Of a stretch of 64,000 nt of DNA, positions 1 through 10,200 are shown piece after piece (position 1 is the first letter of the stretch; the number at the start of each line of letters is the position of its first letter). Source of the stretch: Sciurus carolinensis (Eukaryota > Chordata > Mammalia > Rodentia > Sciuridae). Both the position numbers and the translations under genes were made by a program. The notes below the pieces were generated by a model, which searched no databases, had not been told where the DNA came from, and saw nothing but the letters and a program-made list of their open reading frames with translations. The stretch spans positions 90,322,581-90,386,580 of the forward strand of contig NC_062225.1 of assembly GCF_902686445.1 (NCBI RefSeq), in the 5' to 3' direction.

Positions 1-1617
1 AGACCTTGAAAGTTGATGGACCAGGCTGGAATCCGGCCCTCCTGCATCCTGGCTGCGTGATCTCGATGGAGTTAGAGCAGCTCAGTGAACTTCAGCTTCT
101 ACCTGTGAAATTGGGATGCCACAGACCGGAAGGGGTCTCCACTCACTAAATGAAGCTCCAGAGGATTAAACCACCTGCATCCGCCAGGTGCCCTCCTGCC
201 TATCACAGCAGAGTGCGGGAGCGCTGAGGATGTGGGAGTTGATGATTTGGCAGTGGATCCTGCGAGGTGCAGGAGTGTGGTGTGTGCCATCTTCCGCTAG
301 CCGTCACCTCCCCAGGCGGGAGGGAACCTCTCCCCAGTCTGTACTGGTCCTCTTCCTATTCTGGCTGCGCAGTAAGAGCCATGGTTCATCAACAGTCAGC
401 CGCACTCTCTGGTATAAATGTTTCAACTTCATAAAGAAGGACAAAACCTCATTTTACATGGTTAGTGTTTCTCCAAGGAACTTTCTCAGGCTATTAAAAG
501 AGTTTCAGACCTAATAAGACGTGTGCGCTTAATGCTTCAACTTGCTCTGAGCTGATAAAGCAAGGCGTGATCATGGTTGAGGGACTAGGACTAAGGAGAC
601 TCCCAGGGGCAGGAAGTACCTAGAGCTTTGGGCCAGGTGCGGCCACGTCCTACACCCAGTTCCAGGTCTTCTGTGACTTGGCTTTTCCAAACCCTGGTTT
701 CCTTGGGTGTGCAATGAAAGCAGTGATTGTTGCTACTGCCACCTGCTGTCAGGAGGGAATGGATCCCATCCGTGAGTCCCACTCTTCTGGGACTCCCCTC
801 CCCACCCCAGGACACCTCTCCTTAAGAAAGATGGCTCCCGGAATCCCTGAGACCAAAAAGGAAACTGAGTGCACCGTGACAGAAGCTGCTAAGAGGGCGG
901 GAGACTCGGTGCCACAAGCATGTAGCCCACGTGTCTGCCCTTGCCCTGTCCCAGGAACAGTCCCGGACACGGTCACCTCGGTGCTCCATGCTCAGAGCGA
1001 AGGGTGATGTAAGGAGAGGAGAAACAAAGGGAGCTGTTAGGAGAGCAGCTAGGAGTGGTTTTGAAATATTCTGGAAGTATGAACTCAGCCACTGAAAAGG
1101 AAACTCAGTGTTTTAAAATAATAGAGGGCAGGAGAGATGCCTAGGTGGCCCTGCGGTGCTCTGTCCTCCATGGCTTCTGTTCTGATAAGCTGCAGGAAAT
1201 TGCCTGAGCTCCACTGTTTTCGAGCTGCAGAGTTGGCCATTGCATTCAGTTAAAACCTGTGTGAAGTGCCACGATTATCTTGGGAAATATTCTCCTGGAT
1301 GATTGCGCTGCCATCTTCACGTATGAAGTTTATTTTTATCTTACATCCTTTGCAATCTAAGACTTCCCTCCTTCTTGTGTTGTAGGTCAAGATCTGCTAG
1401 AGTTTAACCCTCTGGAGGATAAATTAGTATTTAGACAGCAAGGTTGGCAGAAAAGTATGTAAAGATATTGTAGAACTCGCACTAAAGGGAAAATGTTAGA
1501 GGTGAGTCACATATATATTAGCTTAATCTTGCTGTTCTGCTATATAGTTTGGTCACTGTATAATGCTTTTGCATGAGAATTTATTCACAAAATTTGATGC
1601 GGAATTTGTATTATAAG
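1..1617. other. Unique sequence, no gene seen
   Basis: Mixed-composition mammalian DNA. Frames of about 60 to 110 codons occur on both strands between roughly 100 and 1000, but they overlap one another, show no domain or signal peptide, and no splice pattern links them. From about 1000 to 1617 the sequence becomes AT-rich. No repeat family was recognised here. Confidence 0.6.
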
Positions 1618-1627
1618 AATATTCAGG

Positions 1628-1851
1628 GGCTAAGCATCATGACGCATGCCCTATAATTCAGTGACTCAGGAGGCCAAGGCAGGAATACCACAAGTTCAAA
1701 GCCAGCCTCAGCAGCTTAGTGAACTCCTGCCTCAAAAAAAGAAAAAAAAAAAAAAAAAAAAAAAAAACAAAAGGGCTGGGGATGTGGCTTAGAGGTTAAG
1801 TGTCCCTGGGTTCAATTCCCCAGTAACAAACAAAACAAAACAAAACAAAAC
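1628..1851 (+). mobile_element. Composite B1-like/ID SINE (sciurid type)
   Basis: A non-autonomous retroposon copied by L1 machinery. The left part (about 1628-1733) resembles a degenerate 7SL-derived B1 unit, with the usual 'aggccaaggcagga' stretch. An A-rich linker (1734-1772) follows, then an ID-like right unit (1773-1828) starting 'gggctggggatgtggct' and carrying a B-box-like 'ggttcaattcc'. The tail is a run of (AAAAC) units. The 10-bp target duplication aatattcagg at 1618-1627 and 1852-1861 fixes both ends. B1-ID dimers of this kind are known from squirrels, and this is the main lineage clue. Confidence 0.85.
1734..1772 (+). repeat. A-rich linker inside SINE
   Basis: A nearly pure adenine tract of about 38 bases joins the B1-like and ID-like halves. 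It is likely polymorphic in length between individuals. Confidence 0.85.
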
Positions 1852-1861
1852 AATATTCAGG

Positions 1862-2333
1862 ACCTTATGGATTCTTGTGGGTTAAGTAGAAATGCAAGAA
1901 TGTGGATCTAGTAAGGACTTGGGGACAAACTATCTGATTTGTACCTATCTGGATTAAAAATATGACTATCTTGCAAAAACCACAAGATAGTCCACATGAA
2001 GTCACTGAGTAGGAAACCGAGAGCTGGTATAGCTGTCAGGGTTTCTTAGCGAGTCTCCCACGCTCTCCGTGACACAAGCTCTGGGCCTCAGTGTTTTTGA
2101 GGGGTCCACCCTTGCCCCCCAGGTAACCACTCTCCACAGGAAGCTCTGGGTCTCTTCCTGGGACTATCTGCAGAGAGCACAGAGGCAATCTTCCTTCTCT
2201 CCCTGCCCTGATCTGCCTCCGTGTGTCCCTGTCTGGTTCGGGCCCCTGGCATGGCAGCTCCTGCCAGGTGCGGACCTTGGAACTTTGCTCCTGTCAGTAC
2301 TTAGTCCTTCCAGGGCTTGAAACTTGGCTTGGC
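1862..2333. other. Unique sequence, no gene seen
   Basis: Between the SINE and an old LTR. A short frame around 2069-2320 has no recognisable domain. No repeat was recognised. Confidence 0.5.
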
Positions 2334-2680
2334 TGTCAGCCCATTTGTGCTGCTGTAACAAAACACACCACACCGTACAATTTATAAAGAAGAGAAATGT
2401 GTTTTCTCACAGTTCTGGAGGCTGGGAAGTTGAAGGTCCAGATGCTGCAGGTCCAGTGCCTGGCGGGGGTGGGCACACCTGTTCCCAGGATAGCTCCTCA
2501 AACACTGTGTCCCCATGTGGTGAAGGCAGAGGGTGGCCGGGACACTGTGAAGGCTGTGACCCTGGTCTTGATCCAGTCATGAGGAAAGAGCCCCATGCCC
2601 TGTGCATTTTGTGAAGACCCACCTCCTAATATGCCACCTGAGGTATTAAGTTTCAACAAGGATTTGGGATTCACTCTGGC
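2334..2680 (-). mobile_element. Old ERVL-MaLR (MLT1-like) solo LTR
   Basis: The left edge 'tgtcagcccatttgtgctgc' and the stretch 'ctcacagttctggaggctgg' near 2407 are typical of the 3' end of MLT1/MST-type LTRs read in reverse. Landmarks near 2510 ('tgtccccatgtggtgaaggc') and near 2610 ('gtgaagacccacctcctaat') keep the expected order. The distal edge is worn, so the right boundary is approximate. Flanking duplications are not visible, as expected for an old copy. No internal retroviral sequence is attached. Confidence 0.7.
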
Positions 2681-3207
2681 TTTATTATTATCTGTGTTCT
2701 CTCAGAGATCCTAATCTCCCAGCCCCTGGCCTGGGTCTCCTCTAGCACCCAAGGAAAGGGATGTACCCTGAAAAGGAGACAGTTTGATGGATTGAAGTAA
2801 AATAAACTTTTATAGTTTCAAAGCTGGCCTCAATTTCCCATCTCTGCCCTTACCTTTTGTTCACAAGGCTTTATTCGACTATTTTTCAAGACTACATAGG
2901 ATTGAGATAAAAACCTAAAGAAATGTATGACTTTAAGTCTTACATTATGACATTATACAATTATGCATATAGAAATGTTATCTTTGCTTAAGTTTAAAAA
3001 CACATAATAGTCCCTTCTCCTCAAAGTGGAATTAAATAAAATATAAGAAATTTCTCTTAAGGAGAAATATACCACATAGGTTCCTGAGAGAGTAAGTCTG
3101 AGAACAGCCTTGGTGAACCCCGTCTCATCTAGGGAGCCCTGCACAGAGGGGTGGAGCCCGCAGAGATCGGCATGAGCCCCTGGGAGGGCACAAGTGCTGT
3201 AAAAGGG
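2681..3207. other. Unique sequence, no gene seen
   Basis: AT-rich on average, with no recognisable gene or repeat. A reverse-strand frame near 2953-3297 runs through the neighbouring ID-like element and is not considered a gene. Confidence 0.5.
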
Positions 3208-3303
3208 CATGTCGTGTGGGGTTGGGGACATGACTTGGTGGCGGAGCACCAGCCTGGCATGCGAGAGGTCCTGGGTTCCACGCCAGCACCCCCACACGAC
3301 ATG
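3208..3303. repeat. 14-bp perfect inverted repeat around ID unit
   Basis: The left arm catgtcgtgtgggg (3208-3221) is the exact reverse complement of the right arm ccccacacgacatg (3290-3303). The 68-bp loop holds the ID-like unit. A transcript would form a GC-rich 14-bp stem. The origin is not clear; it may be local inverted duplication. Confidence 0.9.
3222..3289 (+). mobile_element. Single ID-like SINE unit
   Basis: The segment 'ttggggacatgacttggtgg' followed by 'cctggcatgcgagaggtcct' and 'gggttccacgccagca' follows the order of an ID element derived from tRNA-Ala or BC1 RNA. Pol III A-box and B-box-like positions are recognisable but diverged. No A-rich tail follows. An exact 14-bp inverted repeat flanks it instead, which is unusual for a SINE. 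Confidence 0.65.
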
Positions 3304-4234
3304 TCTGTGTGAAAAAGCTCCCTACCTGGGCTACATTTCATGCTTTCAGTGGGTTTTCAGGGCCACCTATGTCTCTTGAAGTTCACTACTAACGTGGAAC
3401 AACATACTTGCAGACGAGGGCTCCGAGCCCACAGATGTCATGGGCGAGTTGCTGTCACAGTAGGTACAGGACTCAGGTGCTGTCCTGGCCTGTTGGATGC
3501 CCCGCCCTCAGGATGTGTGCTCTGCAGCGGAACATGCTTTGGGAACAAGAACGACCATGAACAGCCACAATCATGCTCTGTCTCCCCACTGTAGTTGGGA
3601 ACGCTAGGTGGGCGAAGTCCCTTGGAAGTCCCACTTTCTATGGTTCATAAATGAAGACAATCATAACAACCTCATTAAAGGCTGTAAAAAGAGACTGGAA
3701 CGCTCCGAGTCTTGAGGGAAAGGCCACGTGAGGAAGCCCAGTTCCTCCCGGCCCCTGAGCCTGGCCCTGCAGCCAGTGCAAAGCTCTTCCTCCTACACAA
3801 GTCGCTGGTTTCCTGAGGAGCTGGTATTGCTGACTTCGTTAAGGGGAGCAGAGGAAGGATTCTGGCACACAAACACTCTTTAACATGTGTTTTTTCTCCT
3901 TATCTTATTGACTCAACATGCAGATATCTCTGCCAGAAATGTCCAATTGCACCTTTGTCTAAAGAAGGTTTTATATTGATCTTAATCTAATTAGCTGGTT
4001 TGAACTATGGCTTGTGTCACAATTCCTGTCTTGATCTAATTAGCTGCTGGAGCCCAGGCAGCCTGCATCTGAAATCATAATTGCCCGGTGCAGCAGTCTT
4101 TCCTATCGGGGCTGGACGCAGACAGTTCTGAACCCTGCAGACCATCAGCAGCCTAGGCCAGCTCTGCCATATGGACTCGGAATTCTTCTAGAAATGCCGC
4201 TGGATTTGAAGTCGGAAATATGCAGAGCTCTGAC
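3304..4234. other. Unique sequence with candidate conserved element
   Basis: No gene or repeat is recognised. The part from about 3950 to 4110 is AT-rich, has a repeated homeodomain-type motif, and is listed separately. Reverse-strand frames near 3675-3872 lack domains. Confidence 0.5.
3986..4046. promoter_or_regulatory. Paired TAATTA homeodomain-type motifs, possible enhancer
   Basis: The 12-mer tctaattagctg occurs at 3986-3997 and again at 4035-4046. Each contains the TAATTA core bound by many paired-class and LIM homeodomain proteins. Both copies follow a 'tgat' context ('gatcttaatctaattagctg' and 'ttgatctaattagctgctgg'). Another TAAT-type core lies just downstream in 'cataattgcc' near 4076. 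Enhancer function is inferred only from motif density. Confidence 0.3.
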
Positions 4235-4312
4235 CTTGGTTCCAACAGGTCTCCCTGTGTGTCCACAAGCAAGTAAGTACCTCAGCTCCCTAAACTTCAT
4301 TTCCTTCTTTTT
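4235..4312 (+). mobile_element. Possible MIR core fragment
   Basis: The order 'ctgtgtgtccacaagcaagt', then 'acctcagctccctaaacttc', then 'atttccttc' parallels the MIR core. The fragment is short and diverged, so the call is tentative. Confidence 0.4.
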
Positions 4313-6379
4313 GCACTCTAGGCGTGCCCCTGAGGATTAAAGGACAGCAAGCCGGGAGCACAGAGACTGAGTGCTGATTGGTGCCCAGCACTGGGGGCCC
4401 AAAATTTCTGATTTCCTGCTCTCTTTATACCCTTTCCCCCAAGATTGGCTGAGAAGACAGATTGTGTCCCCTCTGCATAATTTCCCACTAGGTCATGGTG
4501 GTTTCCTCGCGCTCTGCCCCTCCCTTCCAGAGCTCCCTCCCTCTGACTATTCCTTCCTCCTCTTGCATCCCCTTCCTCCCCTCCAAATTCTAGAAGTGTC
4601 AGAAAGGCCTCCCGCCCTCCCCTCCGTTCCCCACGCCCCTCCCTCTCCCTGCCTCTTCCTTCGTCTTTTAGATTTGACTGAAGTGAACTCACCAAGCACT
4701 CTGAGTGAAGCCTAACAGCACCAGGAGACTCCCGAGGAGGCGAGGAGGGTTACGGCAGCGAGCAGCAACAGCAAGGCCGCACTGGAGTAAAGGTGGAGAG
4801 CGTAAGATGCAGATGCGCGGGGGAGCAGGCAGGGCGAGTGCCATCCTCATGGGCCTGTGGCACAGACACAATCAAGACACACAAGTGATCTTTGAAACAA
4901 TGACACGTTTTGCACACGATGTTGGACACAAATTCAACCGACTTCTGGAATCTTCAGCGCTCAGAGTGTCCTCCAGTCAAACCCAAAGCCCAGCTCGTCC
5001 AGGGGGCAGGCCTGCCCTCTGCACAGTGGCTGCTCCTCCACAGTGTGGATGGGGCTCCTGTGCGCCTCTGAGAAGCCTGTCACTGCCAAGTGAGGAGGAG
5101 GGCACGTTCTGGGAGTGAGGACCAGGTGCCCCACGCACTGGAAATGCCGCACACACCCTCGTGTTGAGATGCTGTCTCCAGGAGGCGGCAGAATTTGAAC
5201 AGCTCAGAACCCACCAGGAGGTCGGGCTGAGATGGTGGAGAGAGCACACACAGTTGCCCTCCTTCCAGAACTTTGAAATGACAAAAATGTGATATTTGAA
5301 GAGAATGTATTAGCACAGGGACATAAGGAAGAACGGTCATTAGTTGTGGGTTGCCTGGAGGTTTGCAGAACCCCAGGAACTAGAAAACGGGGCTGGCTTC
5401 CGACAGGCAGGAGGCAGAAGACCAGGTCCAGAGGGTGCAGCCAGCGCTTGCTGTGTGCCTCCTGTCAATCAAGGCCCCCAGTTCGCCTGAGTCCCTGCCA
5501 GCTGTGTTCATTCGCATTTGTCTCCTCTTCATTTCCAACCTCGGCTGGCGCCCAGCTGAAGGCAGTGTGTGCGCCAGTGTTTGCGGAAATAAAGTGAGTA
5601 AACACTGCCTATTTGTCCCAGCTGCCTCAAGGTCAGCTCAGCCCTGTCTTCCTGGACATCATTTTGGCAGTGAGATTTCCCTTAGCGTCAGCCAAAGTCT
5701 CAGAAAGTCTTGGCTGAGTCTGGACTTTCCTAAGTTTTACCAAAATCCTGTTTTCCTTATATTGGGCTGTTGGAAATTTGGGAGTGATAGGTCACTTAGA
5801 ATCCAAAAGCAAGAAGAATGCACAGTGTTTGTAGTAGTGGGGTTTGAGCTCACTTTGAAACAGGTATCAATAATCTTCATTTTGCAAAATAATCTGCAAT
5901 GGTTTCTCAATTCCAGGTGTTTGTTAGTTTGGCAAAATGCAAGGCAAGTATTCAAAAGGCATCCAGTTTATCTGCATTTTTTGAGCAGATAATTGGTAGC
6001 TAATGTGCTAGTTATAGGAACAAAATTTAACTACTGGCAAATGAAGACTGATCTGCTTTCCCTACTGCAAACACTGGACATGCTGTTAGGTACTTCAACA
6101 CCAGACACCCTCATGCCATCTCGGCTGTCCCCAAGCTCAGGTGACCCCTCGACAAATGTGCACTTACACTCCTCTGCAGCCCTCTTCCTTCGTCCAGATT
6201 CCACATCAGTTGGTCCTCGGGCTGGCGGCCCCTGCTGGTCATCTGGGAACCATCCCAGATTAGGTCCTCTGCCTTGGTCTCTTCAAACACCAAGTACCGC
6301 TCATTCCCTTAGGAAAACACCTCCACTACCAACAGCGGAGCGTCTTTCTCAGAAGGTTTTGAGAGTCAGTTAAATTGTT
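4313..6379. other. Unique sequence, no gene seen
   Basis: A pyrimidine-rich stretch lies at about 4500-4670 (C/T runs on the + strand). Frames of up to 185 codons occur at 4318-4715 and 5435-5992, but they overlap others on the opposite strand, have biased low-complexity composition and no domains. Nothing here can be supported as an exon. Confidence 0.5.
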
Positions 6380-6745
6380 TCCCCATCTTTCTTCTTGCTC
6401 CTTAAATTAATTTCCCAAACCACATTCTGGATAATCTTTCTAAAATGCCAGTGGGATTTAAATTATGTAGTGCTTCCAATGCCTTCAAGTCAGGTCTCTG
6501 AGTTTGGCTCTATCTCTTGCTCTAGCCTGTCTCGATTTTTACACTTTAGTTAATATGAATTGTCGTGCTTGCACACGCACGCACACATGCACACACATGT
6601 GTCCTGGTATTCTGCTCATGCTCATGTTACTCCCTTTATCAAGCCCAGCTACTCTCCTTTGTTACTATTATAAACTGTTTCCTTCTTCCAGACTCGAATT
6701 ACTTGTTCTCTCCTCCAGGAAGCCTCCCCTGAAGCAAGAAGAGAT
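6380..6745 (+). mobile_element. Old L2-like LINE fragment
   Basis: Segments such as 'ataatctttctaaaatgcca' near 6431 and 'tctcctccaggaagcctccc' near 6710 occur in the order expected of the 3' end of an L2 LINE. There is a CA/CG dinucleotide patch near 6570-6600. Divergence is high, so boundaries are approximate. Confidence 0.45.
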
Positions 6746-6751
6746 AAAACC

Positions 6752-6934
6752 TGTTAGTCAACTTTCCTTCAGTATGACCAAAGTACCTGAGAAGCACAGC
6801 TTAGTGAAGGAAAGGTTTATTTTGGCTCACAACTTCAGGGTCTCAGTCCAGAGTCAGTTGACTCCATTGCTTTGGACCTGAGGTGAGGAGGAAGTCTGCA
6901 GCAGAGGAAAGTGCTTGGCTTATGGTAGCTGGGA

Positions 6935-7006
<72 letters not shown>

Positions 7007-7007
7007 A

Positions 7008-7050
<43 letters not shown>

Positions 7051-7114
7051 CAAGGAGAGAGAGAGAGAGACAAGGAGAGAGAGACACAGAGAGAGAGAGA
7101 GAGAGAGAGACAAG

Positions 7115-7154
<40 letters not shown>

Positions 7155-7158
7155 CAAG

Positions 7159-7194
<36 letters not shown>

Positions 7195-7449
7195 CAAGGA
7201 GAGAGAGAGAGAGGGAGAGAGAGAGAGAGAGAGACCAGGGACAAAACAAAGTCCCCAGGGCCACACCCCTAGTGACCAACCTCCTCCAGTCAGGCACACC
7301 TGCCTACAGTTTTCAACTCCTCTATAGTCCAAATTATTAATTTATTAAATGGATTAACCCACTGGTGATGTTGGAACCCCTGTGACCTAATCGCTTCCCT
7401 AGACCCCACCCCTGGACACTGCTGTGTTGGGGACCAAGTCTCCAGAACA
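6752..7449 (-). mobile_element. ERVL-MaLR-like LTR split by GA microsatellite
   Basis: The left end 'tgttagtcaactttccttca' and 'tttattttggctcacaactt' near 6818 are a rodent MaLR-type LTR 3' end read in reverse. After a GA tract of about 300 bases the LTR resumes at 7235 ('accagggacaaaacaaagtc') and runs to 7449 ('ctccagaaca'), giving TG...CA ends. Removing the microsatellite leaves about 400 bp, the usual length. The sites next to the ends (aaacc and tgagc) are not duplicated, so the outer edges may be a few bases off. Confidence 0.7.
6934..7235. repeat. Expanded (GA)n microsatellite
   Basis: About 300 bp of nearly pure GA, broken by recurring 'gacaagg', 'gaaag' and 'gacaca' interruptions. 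It grew inside an LTR whose related copies at 34110 and 36035 have only short GA runs. It creates long spurious frames on both strands (Arg-Glu or Ser-Leu repeats). The strand asymmetry makes triplex or slippage structures possible. Confidence 0.95.
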
Positions 7450-7544
7450 TGAGCGTTGGAGGACATTCCAGATCCAACATGTCGGCCCTGCCTGGGATTT
7501 CGATGCAGCTCCTTTTTTGTTAACACCTGCCAAGTGAAGACTCA

Positions 7545-7640
7545 CCCCTCCCTCCTCCCTCCCTCCCTCCCTCCCTCCCTCCCTTCCTTCCTTCCTTCCT
7601 TCCTTCCTTCCTTCCTTCCTTCCTTCCTTCCTTCCTTCCG
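7545..7640. repeat. (CTCC)n then (CTTC)n tract
   Basis: Tetranucleotide repeats change phase from CTCC (7545-7582) to CTTC (7583-7640). All pyrimidines lie on the + strand. This is a compound microsatellite immediately downstream of the LTR. Confidence 0.95.
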
Positions 7641-9004
7641 TCTTGATGACCTTGTGAATTGCTGGGTAGGATGAACTCTCAGGCCTGGCTTTATTTTGCA
7701 TATTTTGCAATTTCCAGAACCTATCATATTTCCTAGATGGAAAAGATTCTAAAGACTTTGCTGAACCCACGTCAACTGATACATTTGAAAGAAACGTCCT
7801 GCCTGACTGCGTCCTAGTTCTGTAATGATGAGGTTATGAAGCGAAGTGAAATCTTGTCTTATCTCACTTGACCTTCACATGGTTCTGTGACATAGAAGGA
7901 TGGATTTCTGGTTTGGGGGATGAGGACACAGAATCTAGGAGAAAGTGTGGTATTTTAAACCTACTTTTGCCACACCCCATGAAAGTCCCGGGCAGGTCAT
8001 CTCTAACCTTCAGAATAATCCCACAAGGTCATTTTCCTCATGCAGTAGAGGAACCTTGCTCAAAGCCACTACCCCCATACATGCCAAGGCTGCACACAGA
8101 GCACAGCTCTTCTGACCAGGGCCCTGTTGTCCTTCCTTTCAGCAGCACAGGCCATTTGCTAGATTCCCCTGCTACAAAGCAGAGCAAATTGCATGGGGAT
8201 AAGCCTTAGCAGGTTCATCCACATGACCACAGCCAGTAAGTTTGATAGAGTTTGTGTTACTTTGTGAGTAATAACCCAAATTAAAGACATGTCATAGCAG
8301 ATGAGATGCTGACCACCAAGGGGAAAATTGCATCTTTCAAATGATCACACGAGGACCATTTCCCAAGGAATGTAGACACCAGCTCACCAATGTTACGTCG
8401 GCCCTTCCCACTGATGGATTCCTCCCACAGGCAATACATAATCTTTCCAGGACATCCGATGATATTTGAAGCATGTGACATGTCATCATGCATATTGCCA
8501 TTAGTCTCTGAATACCAGGATGGAAAGGCTGCATAATTCCATTAATCAGGTTTTTGCTGGTGTCTGTGGTTTGGTGCCATTTATTATTTGGATAGGGTTA
8601 GGCCTGAGCAAAAGAAACCCTTCTCACAGGCACAATGCACCAAGAGCCACACTGTGCCTAGACTTGTTTTAGGAACCAAACAGAAGATTGGAATGGAATC
8701 ATACCCAAGATCTTCAGAAACTGTTTAGGAGGGGAACCACTAATCCAGGTGACTGCATAGAGAATTACCAATGACAAAGCACATTTCTCAAGTATGTAAT
8801 GCTTCGCGTAGTAATCCCATGTTCATTGTATGCATTTCGATTCCACGTGGGAGAGACTGAGGAACTTGGCCCTGGTCAGCAAGGCAGCTGGTCCCAGAGG
8901 TTGTGTCCACTGCACTTCCCTCTGCTGCTCTGCAGCTCTAGGTCATGCAAGCACACCCATATTTATTCTGTCCCTGGATGCCTGCAGAGTTTTAAAATAG
9001 AGGC
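7641..9004. other. Unique sequence, no gene seen
   Basis: Mixed composition. A stretch near 8000-8060 might be a worn MIR, but it is too diverged to call. No gene, RNA or repeat can be supported. Confidence 0.45.
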
Positions 9005-9080
9005 AGGGCTTAGTTACTATCCACTTTTCAGGTAAAGAAATATAAGCCCTGAAAATGGTTATTTGCCAAAAACACAGAGA
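9005..9080 (-). mobile_element. Possible MIR fragment
   Basis: 'ctatccacttttcaggtaaa' followed by 'gaaatataagccctgaaaat' resembles the reverse of the MIR core. Short and diverged. Confidence 0.4.
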
Positions 9081-10049
9081 CACGAGCAACGGAGCCCCCT
9101 TGAGAAACTACGGCTCACACCTTGGATGACTTCTACCTGTGGCTTCCACACGGGAACAAAAGACTCACAGATGATCAACTTGCAGGGAGCCTGGAGGAGG
9201 AGAGGGTCCTGTACCGAGGGGAGGTGACTGGCCTCTCTGGCCTTGCCAATCTGGAAGCACCAGACAGGCCGCCCTTCTGTTGAGGTCCAAAGCATGTGCA
9301 CCCCCAGAGCCAGCTCTGGAGTGAGGGTGTCAGCTTCAGGGAGAACTGGGGCCAGGCAGTAACTAAGGGAATCAGAGCTGAAAGAAATGACATGTCCGGT
9401 CGTCGTGGCCTACGGCTGGGGAGAAAAGAGACTCCGAATGCCGGATTGCACTGCTCTTTCTAAAGCATGATGCAGCAGAAACGCGTGCCTTCAGTCAGGC
9501 CTGGGCGGCCAGCACTAGGAGGACCGGCAACCGCTCCGCTCAGCGAGGACTGCGCCTTCCCTACCCCGCTTCCCGGAGTTGCTTTGGATCCGGGGAAAAG
9601 AACTAAACGGCTTCAGAAAGGCAATTTGAAGGAAAAAAATTGATGACACAAATATGAAAATAGACTAAATTTCTTGAAAGCAAGAAAACACAATAGTTTC
9701 TTGGGAGAGGTAAGTAACATGGCGTTGAAGAGACGGGTTCAAAGAGACTTCGACTAAGAGTTGTTTTGTAAGTTTTATTTGTAGCTTTTGACGATTACAC
9801 AAAACACTATTAATTTGGAAAGTTTTATCTTCCCATCAGTGACTATAAGTAACAGTTAAGGATGTTTGAATTTGTTTTGTTTGTTCACCTTTACAGAATT
9901 CCACAAAACTGAAAGTCCTTTGAAAAAATTTTGGAGGAAAATTTTGTGCCTACAGGAGAAAAATACAACCTTTGGTTAATCATTGTTCATCTGATTTCTT
10001 TTGTACCAATATGATAGTAAGATTCTTTCATAAGCACATACGTGCATGT
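9081..10049. other. Unique sequence with small CpG-rich patch
   Basis: No gene is recognised. Between about 9480 and 9600 there is a local GC-rich block with roughly ten CpG dinucleotides, including 'aaccgctccgctcagcgagg'. AT-rich DNA follows. It is too short for a classical CpG island. Confidence 0.45.
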
Positions 10050-10050
10050 A

Positions 10051-10200
10051 ACATATGGTTTTATATATATATATGTATATATATGTATACATATATGTAT
10101 GTATCTATACATATACACACATTCCTATATACACACCAACACATGCACACCTGTTTTTGAATGTGCATGTGTATGTGTGTACTTATACATATGGTTTTAT
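10051..10200. repeat. AT/TATG-rich microsatellite flanked by 14-bp direct repeats
   Basis: Alternating TA, GTAT and CACA units fill 10065-10186. The 14-mer acatatggttttat occurs exactly at 10051-10064 and 10187-10200, bracketing the tract. Parts of the two halves are near-complementary, so cruciform formation is plausible. Confidence 0.8.

Noticed and set aside
3208..3303. Rho-independent-type terminator or microRNA precursor
   Set aside because: Mammalian context, a 68-nt loop with an ID-like unit and only a 14-bp stem do not fit a miRNA precursor, and bacterial terminators do not apply.
5435..5992. 185-codon forward frame
   Set aside because: No domain or conserved motif; the composition shifts from GC to AT partway, and the opposite strand also has open frames.
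6835..7340. Long Arg-Glu and Ser-Leu frames
   Set aside because: They translate the GA microsatellite in several frames at once and are artefacts.
7399..7770. Lys/Gly/Arg-Glu repeat frame
   Set aside because: Reads the CTCC/CTTC tract.
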